A stretch of 45,723 nucleotides of DNA from the NCBI GenBank assembly GCA_025359665.1, contig JANYFU010000356.1, forward strand, positions 1-45,723, read 5' to 3'. Below, in pieces: positions 25,070 through 34,199 of this stretch. The notes under the pieces are model-generated. The model saw only the letters and a list, made by a program, of their open reading frames with translations, searched no databases and was not told the DNA's origin. Source of the stretch: Caulobacteraceae bacterium. Its GTDB lineage: Bacteria > Pseudomonadota > Alphaproteobacteria > Caulobacterales > Caulobacteraceae. Every line of letters starts with the position of its first letter. The first letter of the stretch is position 1. Position numbers and translations under genes: made by a program.

Positions 25070-25142
25070 GTCGCGATTTCACTAACGCGACCTTTCGGCC
25101 GACGCAAACGGCGTCGTAGGGGAAAGCTGTGTATCGCCGAGA

Positions 25143-26273
25143 CTAACGGCCAGCGAAGGAGACCGCCACCGTCGTCGACAGTCCGGGCCGCAACCGGTCC
25201 AGTCCCTTCTGGCCGGGTTCCAGCCGGATGCGAACGGGCACGCGCTGGACGATCTTGGTGAAATTACCCGTGCCCGGCTCGAACGGCAGCAACGAGAATT
25301 GGGATCCCGAACCTGGAGCCAGGGATTCCACCTCGCCTTTCAGGGCGATACCCGGCAGGGCGTCCACCCGCACGGTCGCCGCCTCGCCGACATTCATGCG
25401 CGAAACCTGGGTTTCCTTGAAATTGGCCACCACGTAGAGCGCCGTCATCGGCACGATGGTCATCAGCCGGGTGCCCGGCTGTACGTAGTCGCCGGGTTCG
25501 GCCTGCCGGTCGCCGACCACCCCGTCGATCGGTGCGCGAATCAGGGTGTGGCTCTGGTCCTGCAAGGCCAGATCCAAGGTGGCCTTGGCGCGGGCGACGG
25601 CGGCCTCGGCCTGGGAAAGGCCAGCTTCCAGCGCCGCCCGCTTTGCCGTGGTCACCTCCCCCTGGTTACGGGCCACGTCCAGATCGGCCCGGCTGCGCTC
25701 GGCGGCGGAACGCGCGGAGATTTCCGCCGCGCGAAAGCGATCGGCGTCGCGGCGAGCCACGGCCCCGGAACCTTCCAGATTGTCATAGCGCTGGCGATCG
25801 GCGCCGGCGGTGGCGCTCTGGGCGTCGGCCGCGGCGATCATGGCCTGGACGGCGCGCACGTTCGAAGCGGCCAGGCGCTCTTCCGCCGCCAATGAAACCA
25901 GGGCGGCCCTGGCCGCGGCGACCGAAGCGTCGGCGTTCATCAGGTCGGCCCGCGCCGAGGCCACCTTGGCGTCGAATTCCTCCGGATCGATCTGGATCAG
26001 CGGGTCGCCCCGCCGAACAGCCTGATCGTGGCGAACCAGCACGGTGGCGATCAGACCCCGTAGTTTCGGGGCCACAACCGCGCTGTCGGCCTGGACATAG
26101 GCGGCGTCGGTGGAAACCGAGTCCTTGGGGACCAGGATAAAGATCAGACCCGCGCCCGCGACGATGATCGCCCCGCCCACCGCCAGAACGGGTCGGCGAA
26201 GAAACCGCGATCGCATTTTCGGCAACGGTAGCGCCGATACCTCTGGCGCGGGGCGCAGGACGGCGGCGTTCAT
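25143..26273 (-). CDS. EmrA/HlyD-type membrane fusion protein
   Basis: A 376-residue periplasmic adaptor anchored by one N-terminal membrane segment (about residues 28-48, VLAVGGAIIVAGAGLIFIL). Then come a biotinyl-lipoyl-like half (SVSTDAAYVQADSAVVAPKL), a long Ala/Arg-rich coiled-coil hairpin (about 95-215) and the return half IRAPIDGVVGDRQAEPGDYV. It would link the EmrB-like transporter to the outer-membrane factor, both encoded on the other strand. Its start overlaps the thioesterase stop by 4 bases (ATGA), so it is translated together with the thioesterase and TetR genes. Confidence 0.92.
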   Translation of the reverse strand: MNAAVLRPAPEVSALPLPKMRSRFLRRPVLAVGGAIIVAGAGLIFILVPKDSVSTDAAYVQADSAVVAPKLRGLIATVLVRHDQAVRRGDPLIQIDPEEFDAKVASARADLMNADASVAAARAALVSLAAEERLAASNVRAVQAMIAAADAQSATAGADRQRYDNLEGSGAVARRDADRFRAAEISARSAAERSRADLDVARNQGEVTTAKRAALEAGLSQAEAAVARAKATLDLALQDQSHTLIRAPIDGVVGDRQAEPGDYVQPGTRLMTIVPMTALYVVANFKETQVSRMNVGEAATVRVDALPGIALKGEVESLAPGSGSQFSLLPFEPGTGNFTKIVQRVPVRIRLEPGQKGLDRLRPGLSTTVAVSFAGR

Positions 26274-26719
26274 CGATCCATGACCAGCAGGCTGGAGGTG
26301 GCCGATGCGTAAAGCCGTCCGTTGGCGTCCTTCAGTGTCGCTTCGGCAAAGGCCGCACGTCGCCCGAGGGTCACGACCCTGCCCTCGGCGAACACCTCGC
26401 CCGTCTCACTGGTCATGACTCTGTGGTAGGCGACCTTTAGCTCCAGGGTTGTATAGCCCTGGCCGGCGGCGAGGCGGGAATGGACCGCGCAACCGCAGGC
26501 CGAGTCCAGCAATGTGGCCGCATATCCGCCGTGCACCGTGCCGATGGGATTGTAGACTTCGCGGCCTGGCGTGCTGGCGAAGACCACCCGGCCCTGTTCT
26601 ATTTCGACGACCCGAAAGCCCATGGTCTGGCCTATTCCGGGCTTGGACGGCCCCTCGAAGGCGCGGCGCAATTGTTCCAGACCCGACGGGGCCGCGAGGG
26701 TGATTTCGGCTACACTCAC
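26270..26719 (-). CDS. PaaI-type hotdog thioesterase
   Basis: A 149-residue hotdog-fold acyl-CoA thioesterase. The motif IGTVHGGYAATLLDSACGCAV corresponds to the active-site HGG(x)xxxLxD region of PaaI/YbgC-like enzymes, which hydrolyse (hydroxy)phenylacetyl-CoA or medium-chain acyl-CoAs. The length is normal. Both ends overlap neighbours by 4 bases (TetR upstream, membrane fusion protein downstream), placing an enzyme inside an efflux operon. A possible reading is that it frees an acid from its CoA ester and the pump exports that acid; this is inference. Confidence 0.9.
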   Translation of the reverse strand: MSVAEITLAAPSGLEQLRRAFEGPSKPGIGQTMGFRVVEIEQGRVVFASTPGREVYNPIGTVHGGYAATLLDSACGCAVHSRLAAGQGYTTLELKVAYHRVMTSETGEVFAEGRVVTLGRRAAFAEATLKDANGRLYASATSSLLVMDR

Positions 26720-27309
26720 GTCGGACTCTCCAGGTCGAAACGCGCCTTCAGGGCGGCGCGCGAGGTGTTCAAGATCGCATCCGACCGCAAGGCGTCGGGG
26801 TCGGCCCTGGCCAGCGACAAGGCGCCGACCATCTCCGAGAGCAGCGACATCGCGTCGGTTTCCGGGTCGGACCGGCCGAGCGCCACGAGGCGGTCAGACA
26901 GCCGGGCGGTAAGATCCGCCACGCCTTGGGCGAAGCGCTCGCGGGCGGCGCCTGGCAAGCGGGGTGCGTCGGCGGCGAGAAAAGGCAACGGACATCCGAC
27001 GGCCCGAGCGTCGCGGTGCTCGGCGGAGAGATAGAAATCGATATATGCGGCCAGGGCCTCGGCGGGAGGCCGCGCGGCGGTTTCGCGCTCCAGCCGTGAT
27101 CGGCCGTCGTCGAACATGCGGCCGATTCCCGCCGCCACCAGATCGTCCTTCGAAGAGAAATGCGCGTAGAAGCCGCCATGGGTGAGGCCGGCTTCGGCCA
27201 TCACTCCGGCCACGCCGACCTTGAACGGTCCGTGTGTGCGAATGGCCCGGGCGGCGGCTTTCACCACTCGCTTGCGGGTTTCTTCCTTATGGCTGGCTTC
27301 GTAGCGCAT
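26716..27309 (-). CDS. TetR-family regulator of the efflux locus
   Basis: A 197-residue repressor with N-terminal DNA-binding domain: RKRVVKAAARAIRTHGPFKV, then GVAGVMAEAGLTHGGFYAHF, a recognition-helix pattern typical of the YxAHF-ending TetR group. The C-terminal domain is Ala/Leu-rich. AAGGAG (complement of 27321-27326) lies 11 bases before the ATG at 27309. It is divergent from the EmrB-like gene across 62 bases that hold a palindrome overlapping a TATAAT box, so it probably represses both directions and is released by a pump substrate. Confidence 0.9.
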   Translation of the reverse strand: MRYEASHKEETRKRVVKAAARAIRTHGPFKVGVAGVMAEAGLTHGGFYAHFSSKDDLVAAGIGRMFDDGRSRLERETAARPPAEALAAYIDFYLSAEHRDARAVGCPLPFLAADAPRLPGAARERFAQGVADLTARLSDRLVALGRSDPETDAMSLLSEMVGALSLARADPDALRSDAILNTSRAALKARFDLESPT

Positions 27310-27313
27310 GGCC

Positions 27314-27343
27314 TTGCGGGCTCCTTGATATGATGACTATAAT
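27314..27343 (+). promoter_or_regulatory. Putative promoter of the efflux transporter gene
   Basis: A perfect TATAAT (27338-27343) with TTGCGG (27314-27319) 18 bases upstream points rightward toward the ATG at 27372. It stands out in otherwise GC-rich DNA and is covered by the palindrome at 27328-27345. Confidence 0.5.
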
Positions 27344-27345
27344 AT
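27328..27345. promoter_or_regulatory. Candidate TetR operator in the efflux intergenic region
   Basis: ATATGATGACTATAATAT is an imperfect palindrome (arms ATAT-n-AT / AT-n-ATAT) in the 62-base gap between the divergent TetR and EmrB-like genes. It overlaps the -10 element, so binding would block rightward transcription and could control the regulator itself. Confidence 0.4.
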
Positions 27346-27371
27346 AAACATCGACCGAGGCAAGGGCCAGC

Positions 27372-28961
27372 ATGAGTGAATCGACCGCCTCCAGTGCGCC
27401 CATCGATCCGTCGACTTTGCCCAACCGCACCAAGTTCCTGATTTTCGGGATCATGGCGTTTGGCCAGTTCATGGCTTTGATCGACATCCAGATCGTCGCC
27501 GCCTCGCTCAACAACGTCCAGGCGGGGCTGTCGGCAGGCCCCGACGAGATCAGCTGGGTGCAGACCGGCTATCTGATGGCCGAACTGGTGATGATCCCCT
27601 TCGCCGCGTTTCTGGCTCAGGCGCTTTCCACCCGTTGGCTGTTCGCACTGTCGGCGGGGCTATTTACCTTGGCCAGCGCCCTTTGCGGCATGGCCTGGGA
27701 CATCGGCTCGATGACAGCGTTCCGGGTGATCCAGGGTTTTGTCGGCGGGGCCATGGTGCCGACGGTGTTCGCCACCGGCTACGCTCTGTTCTCCGGGCGA
27801 CAACGGGCAATGATCCCGGCCATCCTGGGGATGGTCTCTGTTCTGGCGCCGACCCTGGGTCCCACCGTCGGCGGATGGCTGACCGACGCCATCGGCTGGC
27901 GGTCGATCTTCTACATCAACATCGTCCCGGGCCTGATCGTGACCATCCTGGCGATCCTGGTGATCCGGGTCGACCGGCCCAATCTCAAGATGCTCGGCAA
28001 GATCGACTATGCCCACCTGGGCTCGCTGGCGGTGTTCCTGGGTTGCCTTGAATATGTGCTGGAGGAGGGACCCAAGCGCGAGTGGTTTGGCGACCCGCTG
28101 ATCCAGGGTGTCGCCTGGGTTTCCCTGGTCGCGTTCGTGCTGTTTCTGGAGCGATCGTTCAAATCCAAGGGGCCTATCGTCAAACTGACCCCGTTCCGCC
28201 GGCCGACCTTCGCGTTTGCCTGCACCTTCAACCTGGTGATCGGCTTTGGCCTCTATTCCTCCACCTATCTGATCCCAGTGTTCCTGGGCAGGGTGCGGGG
28301 CTACGACAGCCTGCAGATCGGCACCACCGTGTTCGTCACCGGCATCGCCCAGGTTGTCTCGACCGTGATCGCGGCGCGCGCCTCTCAGACGATCGATCAG
28401 CGCATCATCATTGTCATCGGCCTCAGTCTGTTCGCCACCAGCCTATGGCTGGCGTCATTCCTGACCCCGGAGTGGGGTTTCATGACGCTGCTGGCGCCTC
28501 AGGTTTTGCGCGGCTTCGCGATCATGTTGTGCATCGTGCCCAGCGTCGGTCTGGCGTTGAACGGTTTTGGCGCGGCCGAGCTGCGCTACGCGTCCGGCTT
28601 GTTCAACCTGATGCGCAACCTTGGCGGCGCCATCGGCATCGCCACGGTCAACACCTGGCTGCAGGACAACACCCGGATCGAGGCCTCGCGCATGGGCCAG
28701 GCCTTGGGAGAGGCCGGACGCCGGGCGCCCGACTTCATCGCCGCGATGACGGCGCGGATCGCTCCGATGTCCGGCGATCTTGACCAGGCCGGTCGCCTCG
28801 CCCGGTCGGAGTTCGGCCAGCTCGTGGGCCGGGCCGCCCTGACCTCGGCTTTCAACGATGTCTTCCGCCTGATGGCCTGGATGTTTATCGCCGCCATCGC
28901 CATGGCCCCATTTTGCCGACCGCTGCCCTCGACCCCCGTGGGGCCGGCGGCGACCCACTGA
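27372..28961 (+). CDS. EmrB/QacA-type MFS multidrug efflux transporter (DHA2)
   Basis: A 529-residue inner-membrane transporter with about 14 membrane segments. The motif DIQIVAASLNNVQAGLSAG, with the following WVQTGYLMAELVMIP, is the DHA2/EmrB signature (motif D-like, usually LDxTIVNVALP). GPTVGGWLTDAIGWRSIF is the antiporter motif C region. It is expected to export lipophilic acids, uncouplers or antibiotics using the proton gradient with the adaptor at 25143. It is divergent from TetR, and its stop is about 30 bases before the outer-membrane factor gene. Confidence 0.94.
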   Translation: MSESTASSAPIDPSTLPNRTKFLIFGIMAFGQFMALIDIQIVAASLNNVQAGLSAGPDEISWVQTGYLMAELVMIPFAAFLAQALSTRWLFALSAGLFTLASALCGMAWDIGSMTAFRVIQGFVGGAMVPTVFATGYALFSGRQRAMIPAILGMVSVLAPTLGPTVGGWLTDAIGWRSIFYINIVPGLIVTILAILVIRVDRPNLKMLGKIDYAHLGSLAVFLGCLEYVLEEGPKREWFGDPLIQGVAWVSLVAFVLFLERSFKSKGPIVKLTPFRRPTFAFACTFNLVIGFGLYSSTYLIPVFLGRVRGYDSLQIGTTVFVTGIAQVVSTVIAARASQTIDQRIIIVIGLSLFATSLWLASFLTPEWGFMTLLAPQVLRGFAIMLCIVPSVGLALNGFGAAELRYASGLFNLMRNLGGAIGIATVNTWLQDNTRIEASRMGQALGEAGRRAPDFIAAMTARIAPMSGDLDQAGRLARSEFGQLVGRAALTSAFNDVFRLMAWMFIAAIAMAPFCRPLPSTPVGPAATH

Positions 28962-28990
28962 CCCATTCGCCGCCGTTCTCGAGGCCGTCC

Positions 28991-30436
28991 ATGACCCTGT
29001 CCCACCACGCCCCGCGCGCCGCTCTGCTTTCATTGTGTGTTCTGGCGGGGGGCTGTGCGGTCGGCCCCGCCTACCATCGCCCTGATATCGCCCTGGCGGG
29101 ACCCTACCGGTCCGTCGCACCCCCGATCACCGCCGGGGCGCCTTCTCTCGACACTTGGTGGCGTGGTTTCGACGATCCGATGCTGGTCACGGTCATTGAG
29201 CGCGCGCAGGCCGAAAATCTCGATATCGCCCAGGCGCGTGCGCGGGTGTTGATGTCCCGCGCCCAAGCCAAAGCGGCGGGCGCGGCCCTCTTTCCGGAGG
29301 GAGCGTTCGACGCGCAGGGCCAATCCGTTCGCCAGTCGCTGGAAAGCCCGATCGGAACGATCGGCCGGCATCTACCCGGGTTCAAGCGCGACAATACGAT
29401 CGCAGATTTCGGAGTCGGAGCCTCGTGGGACCCCGACCTGTTCGGCGGGCTGCGCCGGGGACGCGCCGCGGCGCGTGCCGACGCGGGGGTGGAGGCCGCG
29501 CGCGCGGAAGCAGTTAGGTTGGCGGTGGTCGCCGACACGGCCGACGCCTACATCCAAGTTCGCGCGTTCCAGGCTCGCCTTGGGGTGGTGGCGCGGCAGG
29601 AAGCCACCCAGGGCGACCTGGTGGAGCTGTTGCGCAAACAGGCCGGCCAGGGGGTCGCGCCCGAGCGGGAACTTCGCCAGACCCAGGCGGCGCTGGAAGG
29701 CGTTCGCGCCTCCATCCCTCCGCTGAAAACGGGCCTGGAAATCCAGCTCAATCGGCTGGATGTGCTGATGGGCGCCCGTCCGGGAACCTGGCGAGAGCAA
29801 CTGACCAAGGTAGCGCCCATTCCGTCGCCGCCAGGTCTCGCGCTCGGCGACGGCCCGGCCGACCTTTTGCGTCGACGACCGGATATCCTGGCGGCCGAAC
29901 AGCGGCTGGTGGCGACCAACGCCCGGATCGGGCAGGCGATGGCTGAATACTACCCTAAGGTCACGGTGTCCGGACTGCTGGGCATGGAGAGCCTGGACGC
30001 CAGCCGCCTGTTCACGCCGGACGCGATCCAGGCCGTCGGAAGCGGCGCTCTCAAGTGGCGGCTGTTCGACTTCGGCCGGGTCGACGCCGAGGTGGCCGGC
30101 GCGAGGGCCGCCGACGCCGAGGCTCTGGCGGCTTGGCGCGCCGTGGCCTTGCGCGCGACCGAAGAGGTGGAAGACTCGGTGACTGATCTCGTGCAGCAAC
30201 AGGGGCGGGCGGTCGCTTTGGATCGGCAGATCGCTCAGCTGACCGTCGCGCGCCGCCAGGCCGAACAGGCCTATGAAGGTGGCGTCATCAGTCTGGTCGA
30301 GGTTCGCGAGGCGGATCGCGACTTGCTGGCCGCGACCGACCAGCTGGCCCAGACCAGAGCCGGAGCCGCCTTGGCGGCGGTGGCGTCGTTCAGAGCCCTG
30401 GGCGGCGGCTGGACCCCGCCGGCGTCACGATCCTGA
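28991..30436 (+). CDS. NodT-family outer-membrane efflux lipoprotein
   Basis: A 481-residue TolC-like outer-membrane factor. A lipoprotein signal peptide ends in the lipobox LAGGCAVGP, with Cys22 as the acylated residue. The body has the two repeated alpha-helical/beta-strand halves of the OEP family; for example FGVGASWDPDLFGGLRRG in the first and GALKWRLFDFGRVDAEVAGA in the second. ATG 28991 is chosen because it starts the signal peptide; upstream in-frame codons overlap the transporter gene. With the EmrA- and EmrB-like proteins it completes a three-part pump. Confidence 0.93.
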   Translation: MTLSHHAPRAALLSLCVLAGGCAVGPAYHRPDIALAGPYRSVAPPITAGAPSLDTWWRGFDDPMLVTVIERAQAENLDIAQARARVLMSRAQAKAAGAALFPEGAFDAQGQSVRQSLESPIGTIGRHLPGFKRDNTIADFGVGASWDPDLFGGLRRGRAAARADAGVEAARAEAVRLAVVADTADAYIQVRAFQARLGVVARQEATQGDLVELLRKQAGQGVAPERELRQTQAALEGVRASIPPLKTGLEIQLNRLDVLMGARPGTWREQLTKVAPIPSPPGLALGDGPADLLRRRPDILAAEQRLVATNARIGQAMAEYYPKVTVSGLLGMESLDASRLFTPDAIQAVGSGALKWRLFDFGRVDAEVAGARAADAEALAAWRAVALRATEEVEDSVTDLVQQQGRAVALDRQIAQLTVARRQAEQAYEGGVISLVEVREADRDLLAATDQLAQTRAGAALAAVASFRALGGGWTPPASRS

Positions 30437-30442
30437 GCGGCG

Positions 30443-31081
30443 CTAAACCAGTTTCGCCTTTTGCAGCGTCTTGTAGGCCTTGATCACCCGCTGGAGCTTG
30501 GTCTCCGCCGAGCGGTCGCCGCCATTGGCGTCGGGATGACAGCGCTTGACCAGTTCCAGATAGCGCACACGGATCGCGGGACCATCGACGCCGACCTCCA
30601 GATCCAGATCGGCCAGCGCCGCGCGCTCCAGCTTGCCGAGCCTGCGGTCCCAGGCCGCGCGGGCGGCCTCCTCGGCGGTCTGGCCCGGACCGAAGACGCC
30701 GCGCGGATCGCGGAACACGCCACGCGTTCCGGCCGCTTCGCGGTTACGGCCGCCGGACTTTAGCGACCAGGTTGGCCGGCCTCCCGTGGCCTGATCGTCC
30801 TCCACCCGGGCTTTGATCTCGCCCTCGCTCATGCCGGCGAAGAAATTCCAACTCCGGTTGTATTCGGCCGCGTGGGCCTGACAGAACCAATAGTGATCGA
30901 AAGGCAGGTCTCGGGACTTCGGCGCCCGCGTGGCCGCCGGGGTCAGGCAGCCCTGATGGTCGCAGGTTCGCTCGCCAGGCTTGAGCGTGAATACATCGTC
31001 CTCGCGGGCGCCCGCCCCGGGCTTGGGGGGCCGAACCCGGATGTCCACGAACCGCGGACGATATTTGAAGGCTGACGACAT
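30443..31081 (-). CDS. J-domain (DnaJ-like) protein
   Basis: A 212-residue protein with a C-terminal J domain (about 150-212) carrying the HPD triad at 182-184 (KRCHPDANGGDRSAE), which stimulates DnaK ATPase. The N-terminal half is a conserved alphaproteobacterial extension with CDHQGC and a FCQAHAAEYNRSWNFFAGMS stretch that may bind a metal or a client. Genes of this type usually lie between bolA and cobS in alphaproteobacteria. Here bolA is divergent 65 bases away, but the efflux locus separates it from cobS. It converges with the NodT gene, 6 bases apart. Confidence 0.88.
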   Translation of the reverse strand: MSSAFKYRPRFVDIRVRPPKPGAGAREDDVFTLKPGERTCDHQGCLTPAATRAPKSRDLPFDHYWFCQAHAAEYNRSWNFFAGMSEGEIKARVEDDQATGGRPTWSLKSGGRNREAAGTRGVFRDPRGVFGPGQTAEEAARAAWDRRLGKLERAALADLDLEVGVDGPAIRVRYLELVKRCHPDANGGDRSAETKLQRVIKAYKTLQKAKLV

Positions 31082-31146
31082 GATTGAGAGTATGAGGACC
31101 TTGGGCGACAGTTCAAGAATTGACAGGCGATAATCGGGCGTTCCGC

Positions 31147-31419
31147 ATGGCGAAGATAGCAGACTTAATCCGCGGCAAGCTGGCCGAGGGGCTCTCCCCC
31201 ACGCATCTGGTCATCGAAGACGATTCCGACCGGCATGCTGGCCACTCCGGCGCGCGGTCCGGAGGCGAGAGTCATTTCAATGTCGCCGTGGAGTCGGCGG
31301 CCTTCATCGGACTTCGGTCGATCGACCGTCAAAGGCTGGTCCATCGATTGCTGGCTGAAGAATTGGCGGGACCTGTTCACGCGCTCTCCCTCACCCTGAC
31401 GACGCCGGCCCAAGACTGA
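31147..31419 (+). CDS. bolA: BolA-family protein
   Basis: A 90-residue BolA protein. ESHFNVAVESAAFIGLRSID carries the conserved HF and the FxGxxxxxR core, followed by VHRLLAEEL and VHALSLTL, all as in Escherichia coli BolA. Family members pair with monothiol glutaredoxins in iron-sulfur handling and influence cell shape under stress. I start at ATG 31147 (MAKIADLIRGKL) rather than TTG 31120 because homology begins there. It is divergent from the J-domain gene and converges with the receiver gene, 3 bases apart. Confidence 0.9.
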   Translation: MAKIADLIRGKLAEGLSPTHLVIEDDSDRHAGHSGARSGGESHFNVAVESAAFIGLRSIDRQRLVHRLLAEELAGPVHALSLTLTTPAQD

Positions 31420-31422
31420 CCA

Positions 31423-31800
31423 TCAAGCCGACGTCAAAGCCGCGGTGAGTGCTTCGCCTAATTCACTGGCGCGATAGGGTTTTCTGAGCACGGTGCAGGC
31501 CTTGTCGGCTTCGCGCAGCCCCCCGTCGCCGTAGCCGGTGCAGAAGATCAGCGGCACGCCTTGGGCGCGAAGCAGGTCGGCCGCGGGAAATACCGATTCC
31601 ACGCCCAGATTGACGTCCAGGATCGCGGCGCTGAAGGGGCCGTCTTCCCGCGCGAGCGCCATCGCGTTGGTCAGATTGCTGGCTGGACCGACGACCTGGC
31701 AGCCGAGGTCCGCGAGCATGTCCTCCACCAACATGGCGATCATCATGTCGTCCTCGACGACCAGTATTCGAGCGCCCGGGAAACTCATGTCGGCGTTCAT
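31423..31800 (-). CDS. Single-domain response regulator (receiver only)
   Basis: A 125-residue CheY-like receiver without output domain. The acidic pocket is VVEDD (about residues 14-18), the phospho-acceptor is Asp62 in AAILDVNLG, Thr88 is in FCTGYGD, and Lys107 is in LRKPYR; all key residues are present. FCTGYG and the short length match stand-alone receivers of alphaproteobacterial phosphorelays. It is the last gene of the leftward aroK-aroB-CorC-like run, starting 3 bases after the upstream stop. No histidine kinase is nearby, so its partner is unknown. Confidence 0.92.
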   Translation of the reverse strand: MNADMSFPGARILVVEDDMMIAMLVEDMLADLGCQVVGPASNLTNAMALAREDGPFSAAILDVNLGVESVFPAADLLRAQGVPLIFCTGYGDGGLREADKACTVLRKPYRASELGEALTAALTSA

Positions 31801-31803
31801 CGC

Positions 31804-33090
31804 TCAGGTCTCCTCTTCCCCCGCCAGAGGCGGACTGACGCGCAAGGCCGTAATCTGATTGCGCTGGCGTCGCAGAATCTGGAATCGATGGTGGTGGAAC
31901 AGGAATTTCTGTCCGGGTTCGGGAATGGCGCGGGCTTCATGTATCACCAGACCCGCGACGGTCACAGCGTGATCGTCCGGCAGGTCCCAGTCCATCGCGC
32001 GGTTCAGATCGCGCACGGTGACGTCGCCATCCACATGCACCGACCCGTCGGCCTGGCGGCGAACGCCCTGCACGGCCTTGTCGTGCTCGTCGTTGATCTC
32101 GCCCACGATCTCTTCAAGGATATCTTCGAGGGTCACCAAGCCTTGCAGAGCGCCGTATTCGTCGACGACCAGGGCGAAGTGGCTGCGGGCCTTGAGGAAA
32201 GCGTTGAGCTGATCCTTCAGGTTGGTCGTATCGGGGATGAACCACGGCTCGCGGGTGATGGCGGCGATGTTGATGGCGTCCGTGACGCCCTCGGCCGCGG
32301 CCAGGGCACGCGCCAGATCCTTGGCGTGCAGAATGCCGATGATGTTCTCAGCCTCTCCACGGTAGAGGGGCAGGCGGGTGTGTTCGGATTCCAGCGCCCT
32401 GGCGATCAGCTCTCGCGGAGGCAGCGCCGCGTCGATCGTCGAGATCGACTTGCGGTGCACCATGATCTCCGAAACGTCCATGTCCGACAGATCCAACACC
32501 CCGCCCAGCATGCGCCGATCCCGGCTTTCGACCGCCCCTTCGGAGTGATGGTAGTTGACCGCCCCTCGGATCTCCTCGTGCGCGGCGAGGACATCCGCTT
32601 CCATGTCCAGATTGACGCCGAACGGCCGCAGGGTATGGCGAACGATCCACTGGATCGCCGTAATGACCGGTCCAAGAACCCAGACCACCGCCAGCATCGG
32701 CGCCGACAGGGCGCGGGCCACATCGTCGGCGCGAACGATGGCTAGGGTCTTGGGCAGCACCTCTACAAAAACCACGACCAGGACAGTCATGATGCCGGTA
32801 GCCACTGCGACCCCGTAGGCGCCTGGAATGGCTTGGGTGATCACACTCGTCGCCAGGGCCGAGCTGAGGATATTGATCACGTTGTAGCCGATCAGCACCG
32901 CGCCGATCATCCGCTCCTGATCGGACAGCAGCAGGTTCACGCGTTTGGCGTCGGCGTCGCCGTCGCGATCCATCTGGTGCATGCGGCCGCGACTCGCGCG
33001 GGTAAGCGCTGTCTCGGCTGCGGAAAACACCGCCGACACGGCCAGCAGTCCAAGGATGATCAAGGCCACGGCCCAGATCGCGGCGGTCAT
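31804..33090 (-). CDS. HlyC/CorC-family (DUF21-CBS) membrane protein
   Basis: A 428-residue membrane protein with an N-terminal DUF21 domain of about four membrane segments ([20 protein letters not shown] first), a pair of CBS domains (about 200-320, including [20 protein letters not shown] and DLKDQ-like linker) and a C-terminal CorC_HlyC domain (about 335-415). Such proteins are linked to magnesium or cobalt efflux; TlyC and CorC labels come from the same family. The start overlaps the aroB stop by 4 bases, so it is translated with the aro genes. The transported ion is not fixed by sequence. Confidence 0.92.
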   Translation of the reverse strand: MTAAIWAVALIILGLLAVSAVFSAAETALTRASRGRMHQMDRDGDADAKRVNLLLSDQERMIGAVLIGYNVINILSSALATSVITQAIPGAYGVAVATGIMTVLVVVFVEVLPKTLAIVRADDVARALSAPMLAVVWVLGPVITAIQWIVRHTLRPFGVNLDMEADVLAAHEEIRGAVNYHHSEGAVESRDRRMLGGVLDLSDMDVSEIMVHRKSISTIDAALPPRELIARALESEHTRLPLYRGEAENIIGILHAKDLARALAAAEGVTDAINIAAITREPWFIPDTTNLKDQLNAFLKARSHFALVVDEYGALQGLVTLEDILEEIVGEINDEHDKAVQGVRRQADGSVHVDGDVTVRDLNRAMDWDLPDDHAVTVAGLVIHEARAIPEPGQKFLFHHHRFQILRRQRNQITALRVSPPLAGEEET

Positions 33091-34199
33091 GGCAGAGCTC
33101 CCTCATCGATCAGAAAGGCGCGCAGAGGCCCCGGATCGACGTCCTTGGCGATAAACGCTTCGCCGATCCCCCGGACAAGCACGAAGGTCAGAGCGCCGCC
33201 CAGCGCCTTCTTGTCCTGGGCCATGCTGGCCATCAGGTCATCGACCCGGAAGGGGTGACCAGCGATCTGGCGCAAAGCGGTAGGAAGCCCGGCCCCCCCT
33301 ATGGCGCGTTCGGCGCGCAGGGCGTCCTGGCCCGAGCACAGCCCCAGGCCGACCGAAAAACGAAACGCCAGGGCGCAGCCCAGTCCGACCGCCTCTCCAT
33401 GTTTCAGCGCGTCGCCAAAGCCGTTGGCCGACTCTACGGCATGTCCGAAGGTGTGACCGAGGTTCAGCAGAGCCCGCCGGCCGCTCTCGCGCTCGTCGGC
33501 CCCGACGATCTCGGCCTTCATTTCCACGCATCGACGCACGGCCCACGCCAGGGCGTCGTCATCGCGGTCGAGCACAGATCGGGTTTTAGCCTCAAGCCCG
33601 TCGAAGAAGGCCGCGTCGCCGAGCAGGCCATATTTCAGCACCTCCGCGAAGCCGCAGATCATTTCGCGGTCGGGCAGCGTGTCGAGAACTCCAAGATCAG
33701 CCAGAACCAGACGGGGTTGATGGAACGCGCCAACCAGGTTCTTGCCCCTCGGCGTATCGATCGCGGTCTTGCCTCCCACGGAAGAGTCGACTTGAGCCAA
33801 CAGAGTGGTGGGGATCTGGATGAAATCGATGCCGCGCTTGAAGATCGCGGCTGCAAACCCCGCCAGGTCGCCCACGACTCCGCCGCCGAAAGCGATGATG
33901 CGGTCGGCGCGGTCGAGTTCCAGCGCCAGCAACCGGTCGGTCAGGTCGGCGAGACCGTCGAAGCTCTTGGTCGCCTCGCCGGGAGCAACCAAGATGGGAT
34001 GGGCGTCTACGCCACCGACGGCCAGAGCGCGCAGCAGCCGGTCGCCGTGCAGTCCGGCGACGGTGTCGTCCATGACCACGGCGGTCAAGGGGCGTTTCAG
34101 CAGGGGTTTCAAATAGCGGGCGGCCTGGTCGATCAGGCCTTGGCCGATCACCACATCATACGGCCGGCCTTCCAGAGCGACGTTGACGGTCTGGATCAC
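33087..34199 (-). CDS. aroB: 3-Dehydroquinate synthase
   Basis: A 370-residue NAD- and zinc-dependent enzyme that converts DAHP to 3-dehydroquinate, the second step of the shikimate pathway. Family motifs: [18 protein letters not shown] (NAD/substrate site), [27 protein letters not shown] and [13 protein letters not shown], the last with metal-ligand His residues. The length is standard. It overlaps aroK upstream and the CorC-like gene downstream by 4 bases each, so it is part of one tight operon. Confidence 0.97.
   Translation of the reverse strand: MIQTVNVALEGRPYDVVIGQGLIDQAARYLKPLLKRPLTAVVMDDTVAGLHGDRLLRALAVGGVDAHPILVAPGEATKSFDGLADLTDRLLALELDRADRIIAFGGGVVGDLAGFAAAIFKRGIDFIQIPTTLLAQVDSSVGGKTAIDTPRGKNLVGAFHQPRLVLADLGVLDTLPDREMICGFAEVLKYGLLGDAAFFDGLEAKTRSVLDRDDDALAWAVRRCVEMKAEIVGADERESGRRALLNLGHTFGHAVESANGFGDALKHGEAVGLGCALAFRFSVGLGLCSGQDALRAERAIGGAGLPTALRQIAGHPFRVDDLMASMAQDKKALGGALTFVLVRGIGEAFIAKDVDPGPLRAFLIDEGALP

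Noticed and set aside
25070-25142. Cobalamin riboswitch before cobS
   Set aside because: The 73-base leader is too short and has no B12-box-like sequence.
31561-32745. Rightward open frame opposite the receiver and CorC-like genes (394 codons)
   Set aside because: Antisense shadow with no family features; both leftward genes have clear motifs.
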